A stretch of DNA of 29,651 nt, from contig DAOUGC010000105.1 of the NCBI GenBank assembly GCA_034429695.1, forward strand, positions 1-29,651, written 5' to 3'. Shown piece by piece: positions 1-8,237 of this stretch. Numbering within the stretch: the first letter of the stretch is position 1; each line of letters opens with the position of its first letter. Source of the stretch: DAOUGC01 sp034429695 (GTDB taxonomy: Bacteria > Chloroflexota > Anaerolineae > Anaerolineales > Anaerolineaceae). The notes beneath the pieces were generated by a model that did no database searches, was not told the DNA's origin, and saw only the letters and a list, made by a program, of their open reading frames with translations. A program made the position numbers and the translations under genes.

Positions 1-10
1 CCATTGGCAA

Positions 11-43
11 ACAAAAAGGAGCCTGTGATGATCACAGGCTCCT
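11..43 (-). terminator. Rho-independent terminator (leftward)
   Basis: On the minus strand a perfect 12-bp stem (plus arms 17-28 and 32-43, 3-base loop) is followed directly by TTTTTGTTT. The T-run lies only on the left side, so it ends leftward transcription. It sits about 190 bp past the stop of the gene at 236-898 and could serve that operon, or end the candidate small RNA that starts near 115. Confidence 0.85.
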
Positions 44-115
44 GAGAATACAGCGAGCGCCGGGGACGCCGACCCCGGCGCTCTCTTAAGGAGGAGAAGA
101 AGAGAAGTCGCCCTT
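11..115 (-). ncRNA. Candidate small RNA with anti-SD motif (locus A)
   Basis: Seen: on the minus strand an extended -10 (TGATATATT, plus 122-130) would start RNA near 115. The RNA would carry a pyrimidine-rich 5' part with CCTCCTT (plus 88-94), an 11-bp GC hairpin (plus 55-65 with 73-83, 7-base loop) and the U-tailed terminator at 11-43. CCTCCTT is identical to the anti-Shine-Dalgarno core of 16S rRNA. The plus-strand complement, AAGGAGG, is not followed by a convincing reading frame, so it does not look like a ribosome binding site. A second locus at 12595-12699 has the same arrangement with almost the same spacing. No good -35 was found. The alternative is that this is only the 3' end of the leftward operon mRNA. 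Confidence 0.3.
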
Positions 116-235
116 GCATGTAATATATCAAATAAAGCTATACGCTACTTGACTGAAAACCTACGCTTGCCCTACGCTGCCCCAACAAATATGCAATTAT
201 TTGAAATATTTAGTTTGTTTTAATCATTTTTTTGA

Positions 236-898
236 TCATTCTTCGGTCGCATGGCCCACGCCGGGCACATACAACCCTGCCTGGTTGACGCCCAACATGC
301 CGGCGCGGTAGCCCAGGTCGTCCATTTTGGGCAGCGCCGCCGCAGCGGCTTCACTCAGCAGCGGGATGGACTTAAGCCGCAACAGGTGCTGTTCGAGCAC
401 GTCCACCCCTGCGTCGCTGGTTTCCCATGCCACGCGGTCCCATGCGCTCAGGCGCACCGGACGGGTGTAGCCGCGCAGGGTGCGATCACCGTCGGAGTTA
501 AAGAAATCCTCAAAATACGACATCACCAGTTCGCGCAATCCCGCGTACACCGGTTGACGTGAGCGCAGCCCGGAAAAGTTGGATTTTGCCAGCGCGCCGT
601 ACCGTCCGTTAACGCGGTAGATTGCCAGCACATGGTCGTCATCCCTGCCGGGGTCGGGCAGCAGATCGACGATCAGCGCGGGAAAGCCCAGGCGGCGCAA
701 ACGCGCCGCAGCAAACAAACCGCCGTCCAGGCAGTGGGCAATGCGGTCGCTCATCAGGTTGGCAACGCAGCGGTTGCGGTTTTGCGGGCTGTACGGGGTG
801 TCGTCCAGATACTGCTGGATCTGTTCGGGGGTGTTCAACGCCTGCCATTCCTTTAATTGGGCAGGTGTCAATTGTTCTTCAATGGTCATGGGCGTCAT
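236..898 (-). CDS. Transglutaminase-like superfamily protein
   Basis: The 220-residue protein has a cysteine in HCLDGGLFAAARLRRLG (Cys56), followed about 30 residues later by a histidine in DDDHVLAIYRVNG (His89) and a polar LAKSN segment. This order (Cys at a helix start with small residues and LR..G, then His on a strand) resembles the transglutaminase/peptidase core. The third catalytic residue is not certain. There is no signal peptide or membrane segment, so it is probably cytoplasmic. Its ATG overlaps the TGA of the upstream glycoside hydrolase gene in an ATGA junction, which suggests translational coupling. The substrate is unknown. A start nine bases later (second Met) is possible. Confidence 0.5.
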   Translation of the reverse strand: MTPMTIEEQLTPAQLKEWQALNTPEQIQQYLDDTPYSPQNRNRCVANLMSDRIAHCLDGGLFAAARLRRLGFPALIVDLLPDPGRDDDHVLAIYRVNGRYGALAKSNFSGLRSRQPVYAGLRELVMSYFEDFFNSDGDRTLRGYTRPVRLSAWDRVAWETSDAGVDVLEQHLLRLKSIPLLSEAAAAALPKMDDLGYRAGMLGVNQAGLYVPGVGHATEE

Positions 899-3063
899 GC
901 GTTTTCCTCCGTCAGACAGGCGCTTTCACCGGGCGGAACCACAGCCGTCAGGTTCACCCCGCCCGCCCCCAGATACTCCACGGTCAATGGGCTGGGTCCG
1001 GCGCGGTGGGTGATGTGCAGCGCATCGGGCGTGAAGCGAACATTCAGCACATGCCCGCCAAATTCAAAGCCGTTCAGCTCCACCACGGACCATTCGCGGG
1101 GCAACTGTGGGGCAACGCGCAGCTCGTGCAGGTGCGCCAGCGGCCACAGGCCAAGCAAATCCTCCACCACGCCGCGCAGCAATGTGGCGGCTGACCACAA
1201 CTGGACAAAGCAGAAACCGGTCGGGATCAACTCGTGATACAGCCCAATGCTGCCCGCCTCGAGGGTGCGGGTGACGTTGAGCAGCATGCGCAGACCCAGG
1301 TCGGGGCGGTTGTAGCGGTAGGCGGCGCGGCTGAGCGTTACAGTGGGCAGCGTCCATACGTGATCGCTCTCACCCACGGTGTGTTTGAGGCCGTTGGGGC
1401 CGAGATAGCCGTTTTGCAGGGTGGCAAGGGTGGTACGCGCATGGTCTGGCGAAGCCAGGCCCACTTCAAGCGGGGTGATGATCGCCCAGTGCGGCACGAA
1501 CTGGCGGATGTTTTCGGCTCCGTTCAACGACATGGCATACGTGCCGTTGGCATCGTCCCACCAGTCATCGTCAAAGCGGGCGGCGATCTCATCGGCGCGG
1601 GAGAGGCACAGGCGCGCCGTGATCGGCTCACCGGCGGCTTCCGCCAGGCTGGTCAGCGCCTGCAAAGCCTGCCATGCATATGCGGCGGAATCCAGCTTTT
1701 CCTCGCCCATGCCGTCCATCTCCACCATGCCAGGGCCGGATGGATACCCGTCGCCGTCGGGGTCTATGCTTCCAAGCGTGTATTCCAGCAGACCGCGCAG
1801 GGCAGCCGGGTACACCTGTCGCAGAAAGTCATTGTCGGCAGTGTAACGGTAAATATCCCACAACGCCTGCACCCACTGGGCGGTCTCCTGAGCGTTGCCT
1901 CTAAAGGCGCGCTGTCCCGAAGGCGAGATCTGGTGCGGGATGCCGGTTTCGTCCATGTGAGCCATGCCGGTGAGCATGTGATCGATCACAGCGCCGCGCT
2001 GCCCGTTGATCAACAGCCCCGGTGTGCTGTAGGCGGTATCGTTTGAGAACCAGAAAGGGAACATATCCAACCCGGCGAACAGGCACGGACCCAGCGCGTT
2101 GGGGGCAGCCTCCAGCAGGAGCAAATTGGCGCGTGCAATGTCGAAGGCGTCATTCAGCGTCCTGTCGGGGCAATCCAGCCGGGGACCAGCCTGCAGCAGG
2201 TGGGCGTATGCGGCTTCTTTTTCAGCCAGCAGGGCGGGCATATCATTGAAAGCAGCAAGCAGGCTGCTGATGGCGACCTGATGTGCGCTCAAACCGTCTT
2301 CGCCGGGCAGTGCGGGGTCGGCGATCACGCACAGGCCCGCGCTCCACGTGAAGCTCTGCCCTGCGTCAAGGTTGACGGGGAAAACCAGGTGGGGCAGACT
2401 GCCGTCACCGGGTAGAAGGGTTTGATGCGGGTGCGGGCTGCCAGCGGCTGCGCCCCATGTGGATGGGGCATCCACGGCGCAGGCTGCCAGGCAGTCGTCT
2501 TCTGCCTGTACACGTTGACCGGAATTACGCCCATGCGGTGCGAAGTGTGTAAACCATGCATCCTGCAGGTCGAAAATGGGGGTAAAGAGCAACTCGCCCT
2601 GCAAGGCGCGCGGAGTGGTGTTGGTCAGGCGCAGGCTGGTAAAAGCCACCGGCAGGTCCAGGGGCACAAAGTCGCTGCGCTGGGCAGACAGGCCGTTGCG
2701 TGAGTAATCAAACTGCACACTGGCGTAGGTCTGGGTAAAGACGGCAGCGTCATCCAGTTGCCACTCCATGCTCCCGGCGCGCAGGGTCCAGGTGTAACCA
2801 TCGAAACCCCGCACGGGTTGCGCCCAAACGCCCTGCAACTTTCCGGCAAGGGGGTCTTCGGGATGGGGCGAACCGCGAAATTCCATGTCGTATGGGTTGG
2901 AGCGCGGACGGAAGCCGCCGTCAATGTCTCCGATTAGATACAGCTTGCGGCCTGTGCAGGCCCACGGTGTGTCAGGTGTGGCCGGGCGTTCGTGGCGGAT
3001 GTGCCCGTGGTGCAGTCGCTGCAGCACCCTGGTCGGTCTACGGGGGGATGATTTGGCTACCAA
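895..3063 (-). CDS. Six-hairpin glycoside hydrolase, amylo-alpha-1,6-glucosidase-like
   Basis: The 722-residue product has an N-terminal beta-rich region (about residues 1-290; it includes KLYLIGDIDGGF) and a C-terminal (alpha/alpha)6-type barrel. The barrel part contains FPFWFSNDTAYSTPGLL, DPDGDGYPSGPGMVE and WDIYRYTADNDFLRQVYP, features shared by GH63/GH15/glycogen-debranching-type glycosidases. The exact family and substrate cannot be fixed by eye; the general acid and base are probably acidic residues around the FSNDT and DGDGYPSG segments. No signal peptide is visible, so it likely acts on intracellular oligosaccharide. The start is a TTG with AGGG seven bases upstream; the true start may lie further in, because the first 40 residues are low in recognisable structure. 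It lies 42 bp after the MATE gene and overlaps the next gene by 4 bp. Confidence 0.7.
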   Translation of the reverse strand: MVAKSSPRRPTRVLQRLHHGHIRHERPATPDTPWACTGRKLYLIGDIDGGFRPRSNPYDMEFRGSPHPEDPLAGKLQGVWAQPVRGFDGYTWTLRAGSMEWQLDDAAVFTQTYASVQFDYSRNGLSAQRSDFVPLDLPVAFTSLRLTNTTPRALQGELLFTPIFDLQDAWFTHFAPHGRNSGQRVQAEDDCLAACAVDAPSTWGAAAGSPHPHQTLLPGDGSLPHLVFPVNLDAGQSFTWSAGLCVIADPALPGEDGLSAHQVAISSLLAAFNDMPALLAEKEAAYAHLLQAGPRLDCPDRTLNDAFDIARANLLLLEAAPNALGPCLFAGLDMFPFWFSNDTAYSTPGLLINGQRGAVIDHMLTGMAHMDETGIPHQISPSGQRAFRGNAQETAQWVQALWDIYRYTADNDFLRQVYPAALRGLLEYTLGSIDPDGDGYPSGPGMVEMDGMGEEKLDSAAYAWQALQALTSLAEAAGEPITARLCLSRADEIAARFDDDWWDDANGTYAMSLNGAENIRQFVPHWAIITPLEVGLASPDHARTTLATLQNGYLGPNGLKHTVGESDHVWTLPTVTLSRAAYRYNRPDLGLRMLLNVTRTLEAGSIGLYHELIPTGFCFVQLWSAATLLRGVVEDLLGLWPLAHLHELRVAPQLPREWSVVELNGFEFGGHVLNVRFTPDALHITHRAGPSPLTVEYLGAGGVNLTAVVPPGESACLTEENA

Positions 3064-3105
3064 ATAAAAACCCTGTGAAGAAGATGATGGAAGGAGCGGC
3101 GCCCG

Positions 3106-4479
3106 CTAAGCCGGTTCAATCTCGGCGGGCATGTTGTGCACCAGGTTGTGGATCCATTTTTTGGACAGGAAGCGCCAGATGCCAATGAGCAGCTTGGCCA
3201 CCTCCTCCAGCATGACCAGCAGATACACCTGATGGACCGGCCAGCCCAGCACGTTGGCGCCCACCAGCGCCATGGGCACGCCGATTAACCACAGCGGGCC
3301 AATGTCGAGCGCCAGGGAAAAGCGCGTATCACCGCCTGAGCGCAGGATACCCACCACAAGGGTCATGTTGGAGATGCGGATCCACAGCACAAACGAGACC
3401 ACGGTGAGGATGTTGTGCGCGTACAGGCGCACCTCTTCGGCGACGTTATAGAGGTTGAGGAACAGGTCCTTGGTGAGATAGATCACCACTCCCATCAGGA
3501 TCGCGCCCGAAGCCTGCAGAATCAACGATTTGCGCGCGATCTGGAAGGCGCGCGGCTCGTCTCCGGCGCCGATGCGGTTGCCGATCATGATGGAGGTGGC
3601 GTTGGAGATGCTGATGAAGATTACAAACGCCAGGTTCTCAATGGAGGATGAGATGTTGATGGCGGCAATGGACATGGTGCTGATATGGGCATAAATGCCG
3701 TTGTAGGTGGTGATGCCAAGCGACCACAGTGTTTCATTAAAAACGACAGGCAGGGCGGTATTGAAGAACTTGCGGCGCATCTCAGGCGATGAACCCAGCA
3801 TTTCCTTCAGGCTGGCGGCAGCGGGCAGGCGGCGGGTGTAGGTGACGATGAGCAGCGCCACGCACTCCACCACACGCGCAATGGCGGTCGCTGTGGCTGC
3901 CCCGGCGATGCCCATTTGTGGAAAGCCAAACTTGCCGAAGATCAGGGTGTAATTCAGCAGGGCATCCAGCGCCAGTGCCCCGGCTGAAACCGCCGCCGGA
4001 ACGCGCACATCGCCGGTGCTGCGCAGCACCGATGCGTAGGTGTAGGTGATGGCGGTGGCGAAGTAACTGAAGCAGATGATGCGCAGATAATGGCTGCCGT
4101 TTTCGATCACCGCTGCGTCGGTGGTGTACAGCCCCAGGGCAAACTCGGGGATGAAAGCCGCGATGAGGGTGAAGATCAATGCACCACCCAGCGATACCGC
4201 CAGACCCAGCCCAACCACCCTGCGAATGTTGAGTACATCCTTTTTGCCCCACAACTGGGCGGTAAAAACCGCCGCGCCGCTGCTCATGCCGAACAGCAGG
4301 AACATCAGCAGGAAGAAGATCTGATTTGCCAGACCCACCGAAGCCACGGCGGTCTCACCCATGGAGCCGATCATCACGATGCTGACCAGGTTGATGGAGG
4401 ACGAAATGGCGCTCTGAATGGCAATGGGCAGCGCGGTGCGCACCAGGGTGGAGAAGTAATCGCGGTCGCGGAAGAACAT
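3106..4479 (-). CDS. MATE family efflux transporter
   Basis: The 457-residue protein is almost wholly hydrophobic with about 12 predicted membrane helices in two similar halves, the usual size for MATE (multidrug and toxin extrusion) transporters. The N-terminal segment (ALPIAIQSAISSSINLVSIVMIG) followed by GLANQIFFLLMFLLFGMSSG and TAQLWGKKD is typical of the family. Such proteins export cationic or lipophilic compounds by Na+ or H+ antiport; the substrate here is unknown. I chose the ATG at 4479 rather than one 48 bases upstream because a GGAG lies eight bases before it and the family begins just ahead of the first helix. It is the first gene of a leftward unit with the glycoside hydrolase and transglutaminase-like genes. 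Confidence 0.88.
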   Translation of the reverse strand: MFFRDRDYFSTLVRTALPIAIQSAISSSINLVSIVMIGSMGETAVASVGLANQIFFLLMFLLFGMSSGAAVFTAQLWGKKDVLNIRRVVGLGLAVSLGGALIFTLIAAFIPEFALGLYTTDAAVIENGSHYLRIICFSYFATAITYTYASVLRSTGDVRVPAAVSAGALALDALLNYTLIFGKFGFPQMGIAGAATATAIARVVECVALLIVTYTRRLPAAASLKEMLGSSPEMRRKFFNTALPVVFNETLWSLGITTYNGIYAHISTMSIAAINISSSIENLAFVIFISISNATSIMIGNRIGAGDEPRAFQIARKSLILQASGAILMGVVIYLTKDLFLNLYNVAEEVRLYAHNILTVVSFVLWIRISNMTLVVGILRSGGDTRFSLALDIGPLWLIGVPMALVGANVLGWPVHQVYLLVMLEEVAKLLIGIWRFLSKKWIHNLVHNMPAEIEPA

Positions 4480-4539
4480 GAGTGGCTCCGAGGTCGGGTG
4501 AAAAAGTCTTTGCCGGGGCGAACCCAACCGTAACCGTGA

Positions 4540-4570
4540 ATCATACCATACAGGCGGATTGAATCATCAA
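4540..4570 (-). promoter_or_regulatory. Putative promoter of leftward MATE operon
   Basis: On the minus strand TTGATG (plus 4565-4570) and TATGAT (plus 4540-4545) are 19 bp apart, and the -10 carries an upstream TG (TGGTATGAT), making an extended -10. It lies about 60 bp ahead of the chosen ATG at 4479. Confidence 0.45.
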
Positions 4571-4601
4571 AACCATTCCTCGCGTTTGGTTTCATTCTCT
4601 G

Positions 4602-4607
4602 TATAAT
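4602..4607 (+). promoter_or_regulatory. Putative -10 box for the NfeD operon
   Basis: A perfect TATAAT lies about 105 bp before the ATG of the protease gene at 4711, in the divergent intergenic region. I see no good -35 at 16-18 bp upstream, so strength or an activator requirement is unknown. Confidence 0.4.
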
Positions 4608-4710
4608 TTAGGTAATTCGACGGATGAATGGAGCAGGGAAGGCTTCACATCCGCTGAATGACCGGAGCAAACATGCCGCGAACGGCGTTTTGCGCGCGAC
4701 AGGAGGTTGC

Positions 4711-6033
4711 ATGTTAAAAGTGGTACGGGGAATTCTGAGCCTGACCTGGCTCGCCTGGCTGGTGATTTTTGGCGCCCGTCAGGGGCAGGCTCAGGCGGAA
4801 CGTGAAGTGGTGGTGTTGAACGTGAACGCCGCCATTGCGCCGGTGCAGGCCGATTACCTTGAACGCGGCCTGGATTACGCTGATTCGGTGGATGCTGAAG
4901 CGGTGATTGTGCGCCTGAATACACCGGGCGGCGCCATTACCGTGATGAACCGCATGGTGACGGATATTCGCACCAGCCGTGTGCCGGTGATTGTGTACGT
5001 AACCCCGCGTGGAGCGTGGGCTGGCAGCGCGGGCGCCTTAATCACACTGGCAGGCGGCAAGGCAGCCATGGCTCCTGAGACGAGTATCGGGGCGGCCAGT
5101 CCGGTGGGCGGCGGCGGTGAAGACCTGGGCGAGACCATGGCCGCCAAGGAGCAGGAAATCCTCAAAGCCACCGTGCGCAGCCTGACGACGGGCCGTCCTG
5201 AGCGTGCTGTTCGCCTGGCTGAGGACATGATCGATGACGCCAGGGCGGTCACAGCGGAAGAGGCGCTCGAAATTGGCTTGATTGATTACATTGCCTTTGA
5301 TGTTGACCATCTGTTGGACCAGCTCGACGGGCAAACCATCCAGGCAGACGGCGAAACAATCACGCTGCGCACCGCGGACGCAGCCATTAATGAGGTCAAT
5401 TACACGTTGATCGAAGAGGTGCTCAACACCCTCACCGACCCCAACCTGGTGTTTCTGTTGCTTGCGGTGGGGGTGCAGGCCATTCTGATCGAGCTGTCCA
5501 GCCCGGGTGGATGGGTGGCGGGTTTTCTGGGGGCGGTGGCTCTGTTGCTGGCGGTGTACGGGCTGGGTGTGCTGCCCGTAAACTGGTTTGGGTTGCTGTT
5601 CCTGGCGATTGCGTTTGTGCTGTTTATTCTGGAGTTAAAGACGCCGGCGTTGGGTGCGCTGACCGCTGCGGGCGCCATTTCCTTCATTGCTGGCGGGTTG
5701 ATCCTGTTTAATTCGACCCCCATGCCGGGGTTTGGCGGGGTATCGGTTCCGCTGGTGGTTGGAACCGGCATTGTGCTGGCGGCCAGTTTTTTTGGCCTGG
5801 TCACATTTGCGCTGCGCGCCCAAAAGACGCCGATACAAACCGGGCGCGAAGTGCTGCCAGGTCTGGTGGGAGTGGCGCGTACCGAGCTGAACCCGGCTGG
5901 CATGGTGTACGCAGCCGGTGAGCTGTGGAGCGCGCAACTGGCAGAAAGCGGGGAAGCCCTGCCTGCCGGAACCAGGGTGGAAATTGTGGCGGTGGAAGGC
6001 TTGCTATTAAAGGTGAGGAAGGCTCCCAATTGA
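4711..6033 (+). CDS. NfeD-type membrane-bound ClpP-class serine protease
   Basis: The 440-residue protein has an N-terminal signal or anchor helix (about 5-25), then a ClpP/crotonase-like protease domain (about 30-210). Next come several membrane helices (about 245-370), and the C-terminal 65 residues match the OB-fold NfeD domain. The protease domain shows VRLNTPGG (68-74) and GAWAGSAGAL (101-110); Ser106 is the likely nucleophile and Lys146 a candidate partner by analogy with the archaeal PH1510 protease. The family cleaves hydrophobic membrane proteins such as stomatins, but no stomatin/SPFH gene is adjacent, which is the usual partner. Start chosen at 4711 because AGGAGG lies at 4701-4706. 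The next gene begins within its stop codon (TGATG). Confidence 0.88.
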   Translation: MLKVVRGILSLTWLAWLVIFGARQGQAQAEREVVVLNVNAAIAPVQADYLERGLDYADSVDAEAVIVRLNTPGGAITVMNRMVTDIRTSRVPVIVYVTPRGAWAGSAGALITLAGGKAAMAPETSIGAASPVGGGGEDLGETMAAKEQEILKATVRSLTTGRPERAVRLAEDMIDDARAVTAEEALEIGLIDYIAFDVDHLLDQLDGQTIQADGETITLRTADAAINEVNYTLIEEVLNTLTDPNLVFLLLAVGVQAILIELSSPGGWVAGFLGAVALLLAVYGLGVLPVNWFGLLFLAIAFVLFILELKTPALGALTAAGAISFIAGGLILFNSTPMPGFGGVSVPLVVGTGIVLAASFFGLVTFALRAQKTPIQTGREVLPGLVGVARTELNPAGMVYAAGELWSAQLAESGEALPAGTRVEIVAVEGLLLKVRKAPN

Positions 6034-7169
6034 TGAGGTTGAACCATCTGGAAGGCATAAAACGTTTGTGGGGATTCGTTTTTGCAGCGCTGATATTGAG
6101 CGGCTGCTGGTTTGCACCATCCATCAAGGTGGGTCTGGCTGCCGAACTGAGCGATGGCGACATAACCCTCGGTACTGCGGGGCGCAACGGTGTTTTGCTG
6201 GCGGTGGAGGAGATCAACGCTGCCGGTGGCATCAATGGGCGCCAGGTGGATCTGCTGGTGATGGATGATCAGGGCAACCCTGACACTGCCCGCGCCGTGG
6301 ACCAACAGTTGATTGATGCAGGGGTGGTTGCCATCATCGGGCACAGCACCAGCGGCATTACAATGGCCGGGTTGGAAGTGACCCAACCGGCCGGTGTGGT
6401 CATGGTCAGCCCGACTGCTTCCACCGTGTTGTTATCTGAAAAAGAAGACCTGTTCTTTCGCGTGACCGCCGATAACAGCATGATTGCCTATCATATGGCG
6501 GCGTACTTGATCAGCGAGCAGATCAACCGCATCAGCGTGGTGTACGACAGCGACAATCAGGCGTATGCATGGCAGTACGCCCAGATTTTGGCGGATGAAT
6601 ATGGGCGGGCTGGCGGCACGGTGCTGACGATTAAAGACTTTTCGACGCGCCGCCCGCCGGATTACAGTGAACTGCTCGAAGATTTAAAACCGGATGACCC
6701 CCAGGCGCTGGTGGTGCTTGCCGACGGGTTGCATTCCGCCCTGTTCGCCCAGCATGCCCGCCTGATCGGCTGGGATGTTCCCCTGTACGCCTCGCACTGG
6801 GCTTATACCGATGCCATCCTGCAGAACGGAGGCAGCGCGGTGGAGGGTGTGCAGTTCATCACCAATCACGACGCCACCAGCCAGACGCCAGAAATGCTGG
6901 CGTTTTCCAAACGATATCAGGAGCGGTTTGGAGAGATCCCCAACTTCTCGGCTGTGCATGCTTACGATGCCGCGCGGTATCTGTTTGCGGCGCTTGAGGA
7001 CACCCGCGGGCGCGCCGAGGGTTTGCCGGATGCCCTGTTGAATGTCGGTGAGTTTCAGGGAGTGCAGGAAGTCTTTGAAATGAACGTCTACGGCGATGTA
7101 ATCCGCCCCCTGTACGTTGGCAGGGTGGAGCAGGGCCAACTGGTGACCGTGAACAGGGTGGAGGATTGA
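6033..7169 (+). CDS. Branched-chain amino acid-type ABC substrate-binding lipoprotein
   Basis: The 378-residue product begins with a lipoprotein signal peptide; the lipobox LSGC puts the lipidated cysteine at residue 25. The mature part follows the type I periplasmic-binding fold used by LivJ-like proteins: GVLLAVEEINAAGGINGR, then VAIIGHSTSGITMAG, then VSPTAS and a second lobe with ISVVYDSD. These proteins bind amino acids, amides or similar small ligands at the outer face of the membrane. No permease (LivH/LivM) or ATPase (LivG/LivF) gene is near, so it is an orphan receptor here. The ATG shares its A with the TGA of the upstream protease gene, implying coupled translation. The ligand is unknown. 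Confidence 0.87.
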   Translation: MRLNHLEGIKRLWGFVFAALILSGCWFAPSIKVGLAAELSDGDITLGTAGRNGVLLAVEEINAAGGINGRQVDLLVMDDQGNPDTARAVDQQLIDAGVVAIIGHSTSGITMAGLEVTQPAGVVMVSPTASTVLLSEKEDLFFRVTADNSMIAYHMAAYLISEQINRISVVYDSDNQAYAWQYAQILADEYGRAGGTVLTIKDFSTRRPPDYSELLEDLKPDDPQALVVLADGLHSALFAQHARLIGWDVPLYASHWAYTDAILQNGGSAVEGVQFITNHDATSQTPEMLAFSKRYQERFGEIPNFSAVHAYDAARYLFAALEDTRGRAEGLPDALLNVGEFQGVQEVFEMNVYGDVIRPLYVGRVEQGQLVTVNRVED

Positions 7170-7720
7170 TGAAAAAGAATTCCTGGGTGTGGATTTTGGT
7201 GGGGGCGGTGGCGGTTAATCTGTGCATATCGCTGCCCATCGCCATCGGTATGGTGTCAGGCGGGCTTTGGAAGGTCCTTCCCCAGGGCGTCAATCTGTCC
7301 ATGCCGTCCACAACCCAGGCTGCTCCCGATTTTGACCTGCCCACCCTCAGCGGCGGGCGGGTGCAACTGTCCAGTTTTTCAGAAAAACCGCTGGTGCTGG
7401 CGTTTGGAACCACATGGTGTCCCAGTTGCGGGGAGGAAGCCCCCGTATTACAGCAGATATCGGTGCAGCACCCCGAGGTGTACGTGCTGCTGATTGACCC
7501 GCAGGAAAGCCGGACCGATGTGGCTGCCTTTGCCGGCGGGCACAATTTGACGTTCACCATCGCGCTGGATGAAAGCGGCGCGGTGGCTGATTCGTACCGC
7601 GTGCGCGCCATCCCGTGCACATTTTTTGTTGATACCCAGGGTCAAATTCGTTACCGGCACGTGGGCGTGCTGGACGATGAAAGCCTGGAGAAAGGTTTAA
7701 AGGCACTCAATGGAGAATGA
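7169..7720 (+). CDS. Membrane-anchored TlpA/ResA-like thioredoxin protein
   Basis: The 183-residue protein has one N-terminal membrane helix (about 7-30) followed by an AhpC/TSA-redoxin fold. The redox motif is WCPSC (Cys84, Cys87) in FGTTWCPSCGEEAPVL. The cis-proline region reads IPCTFFVD (Pro149), so a third cysteine (Cys150) sits right after the cis-proline where Thr is common. It probably acts outside the membrane as a thiol-disulfide reductant or oxidant for secreted or membrane proteins. The ATG at 7169 has GGAGG at 7160-7164 and overlaps the upstream TGA by one base; a TTG three bases earlier is possible. Its 3' end overlaps the next gene by 11 bp. Confidence 0.86.
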   Translation: MKKNSWVWILVGAVAVNLCISLPIAIGMVSGGLWKVLPQGVNLSMPSTTQAAPDFDLPTLSGGRVQLSSFSEKPLVLAFGTTWCPSCGEEAPVLQQISVQHPEVYVLLIDPQESRTDVAAFAGGHNLTFTIALDESGAVADSYRVRAIPCTFFVDTQGQIRYRHVGVLDDESLEKGLKALNGE

Positions 7721-8237
7721 AACCCTCCCGACTAGCGTGGACCATTTAATCGGCCAGATCGAAGCGGACTACACCGAGCTGGAGGATTTGCTCAGCGATC
7801 TGGAGGAAGAACAGATCATTAGCATGCCGTTGAATGACGGATGGACCGTGAAGGATCATCTGGTGCATATCACCGCGTGGGAAAGATCCGTGCTGGCATT
7901 TTTGAACGGCGAGTCGCGCCGCAAGGCGCTCGGCGTTGATGATCAGGCTGCCAAAGCAGCGGGGGACGACTATCACCGCCTCAATCAATTAATTTACGAA
8001 GCCAATAAAAACCGCAGCCTGGCTGATGTGCTGGCAGATTTCCGTGCTGTTCACACGCGGTTGCTGCTGGAGGTGAAGCGCCTGCAGGACAGCGACCTGC
8101 AGCGCGATTACGCCTCTTTTTATCCTGAACGCACCGATCTCAGCGGTGGACCCAGGGCAGTGGAGATCATCATGGGCAGCACCGCAGAACACTACCAGGA
8201 ACACATCGGCTGGATCCGCGAGGCAATGCTTGGATAA
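7710..8237 (+). CDS. ClbS/DfsB-like four-helix-bundle protein (DinB fold)
   Basis: The 175-residue protein looks like the DinB/YfiT-related ClbS/DfsB (DUF1706) group: WTVKDHLVHITAWERSVL near residues 45-62, then long helices and a C-terminal TAEHYQEHIGWIREAML. It keeps histidines in helix 2 (DHLVHI) and near the C-terminus (HYQEHI). The known member ClbS protects E. coli from the DNA-alkylating toxin colibactin; most relatives have no assigned activity. It overlaps the thioredoxin gene by 11 bp and the next gene (a DNA glycosylase) by 8 bp. Protection against a DNA-damaging compound is only a context-based guess. Confidence 0.65.
   Translation: MENETLPTSVDHLIGQIEADYTELEDLLSDLEEEQIISMPLNDGWTVKDHLVHITAWERSVLAFLNGESRRKALGVDDQAAKAAGDDYHRLNQLIYEANKNRSLADVLADFRAVHTRLLLEVKRLQDSDLQRDYASFYPERTDLSGGPRAVEIIMGSTAEHYQEHIGWIREAMLG

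Noticed and set aside
88..130. AAGGAGG as a ribosome binding site for a small rightward gene
   Set aside because: Only a very short frame (TTG start at 115, about 12 codons) follows, and the second locus with the same motif has no frame at all.
1234..2046. 270-codon plus-strand frame inside the glycoside hydrolase gene
   Set aside because: It is antisense to a protein with clear glycosidase motifs and has no recognisable sequence of its own.
5400..6386. 328-codon minus-strand open frame across the NfeD-type and binding-protein genes
   Set aside because: No domain or plausible start signal, and it spans the junction of two well-supported plus-strand genes.
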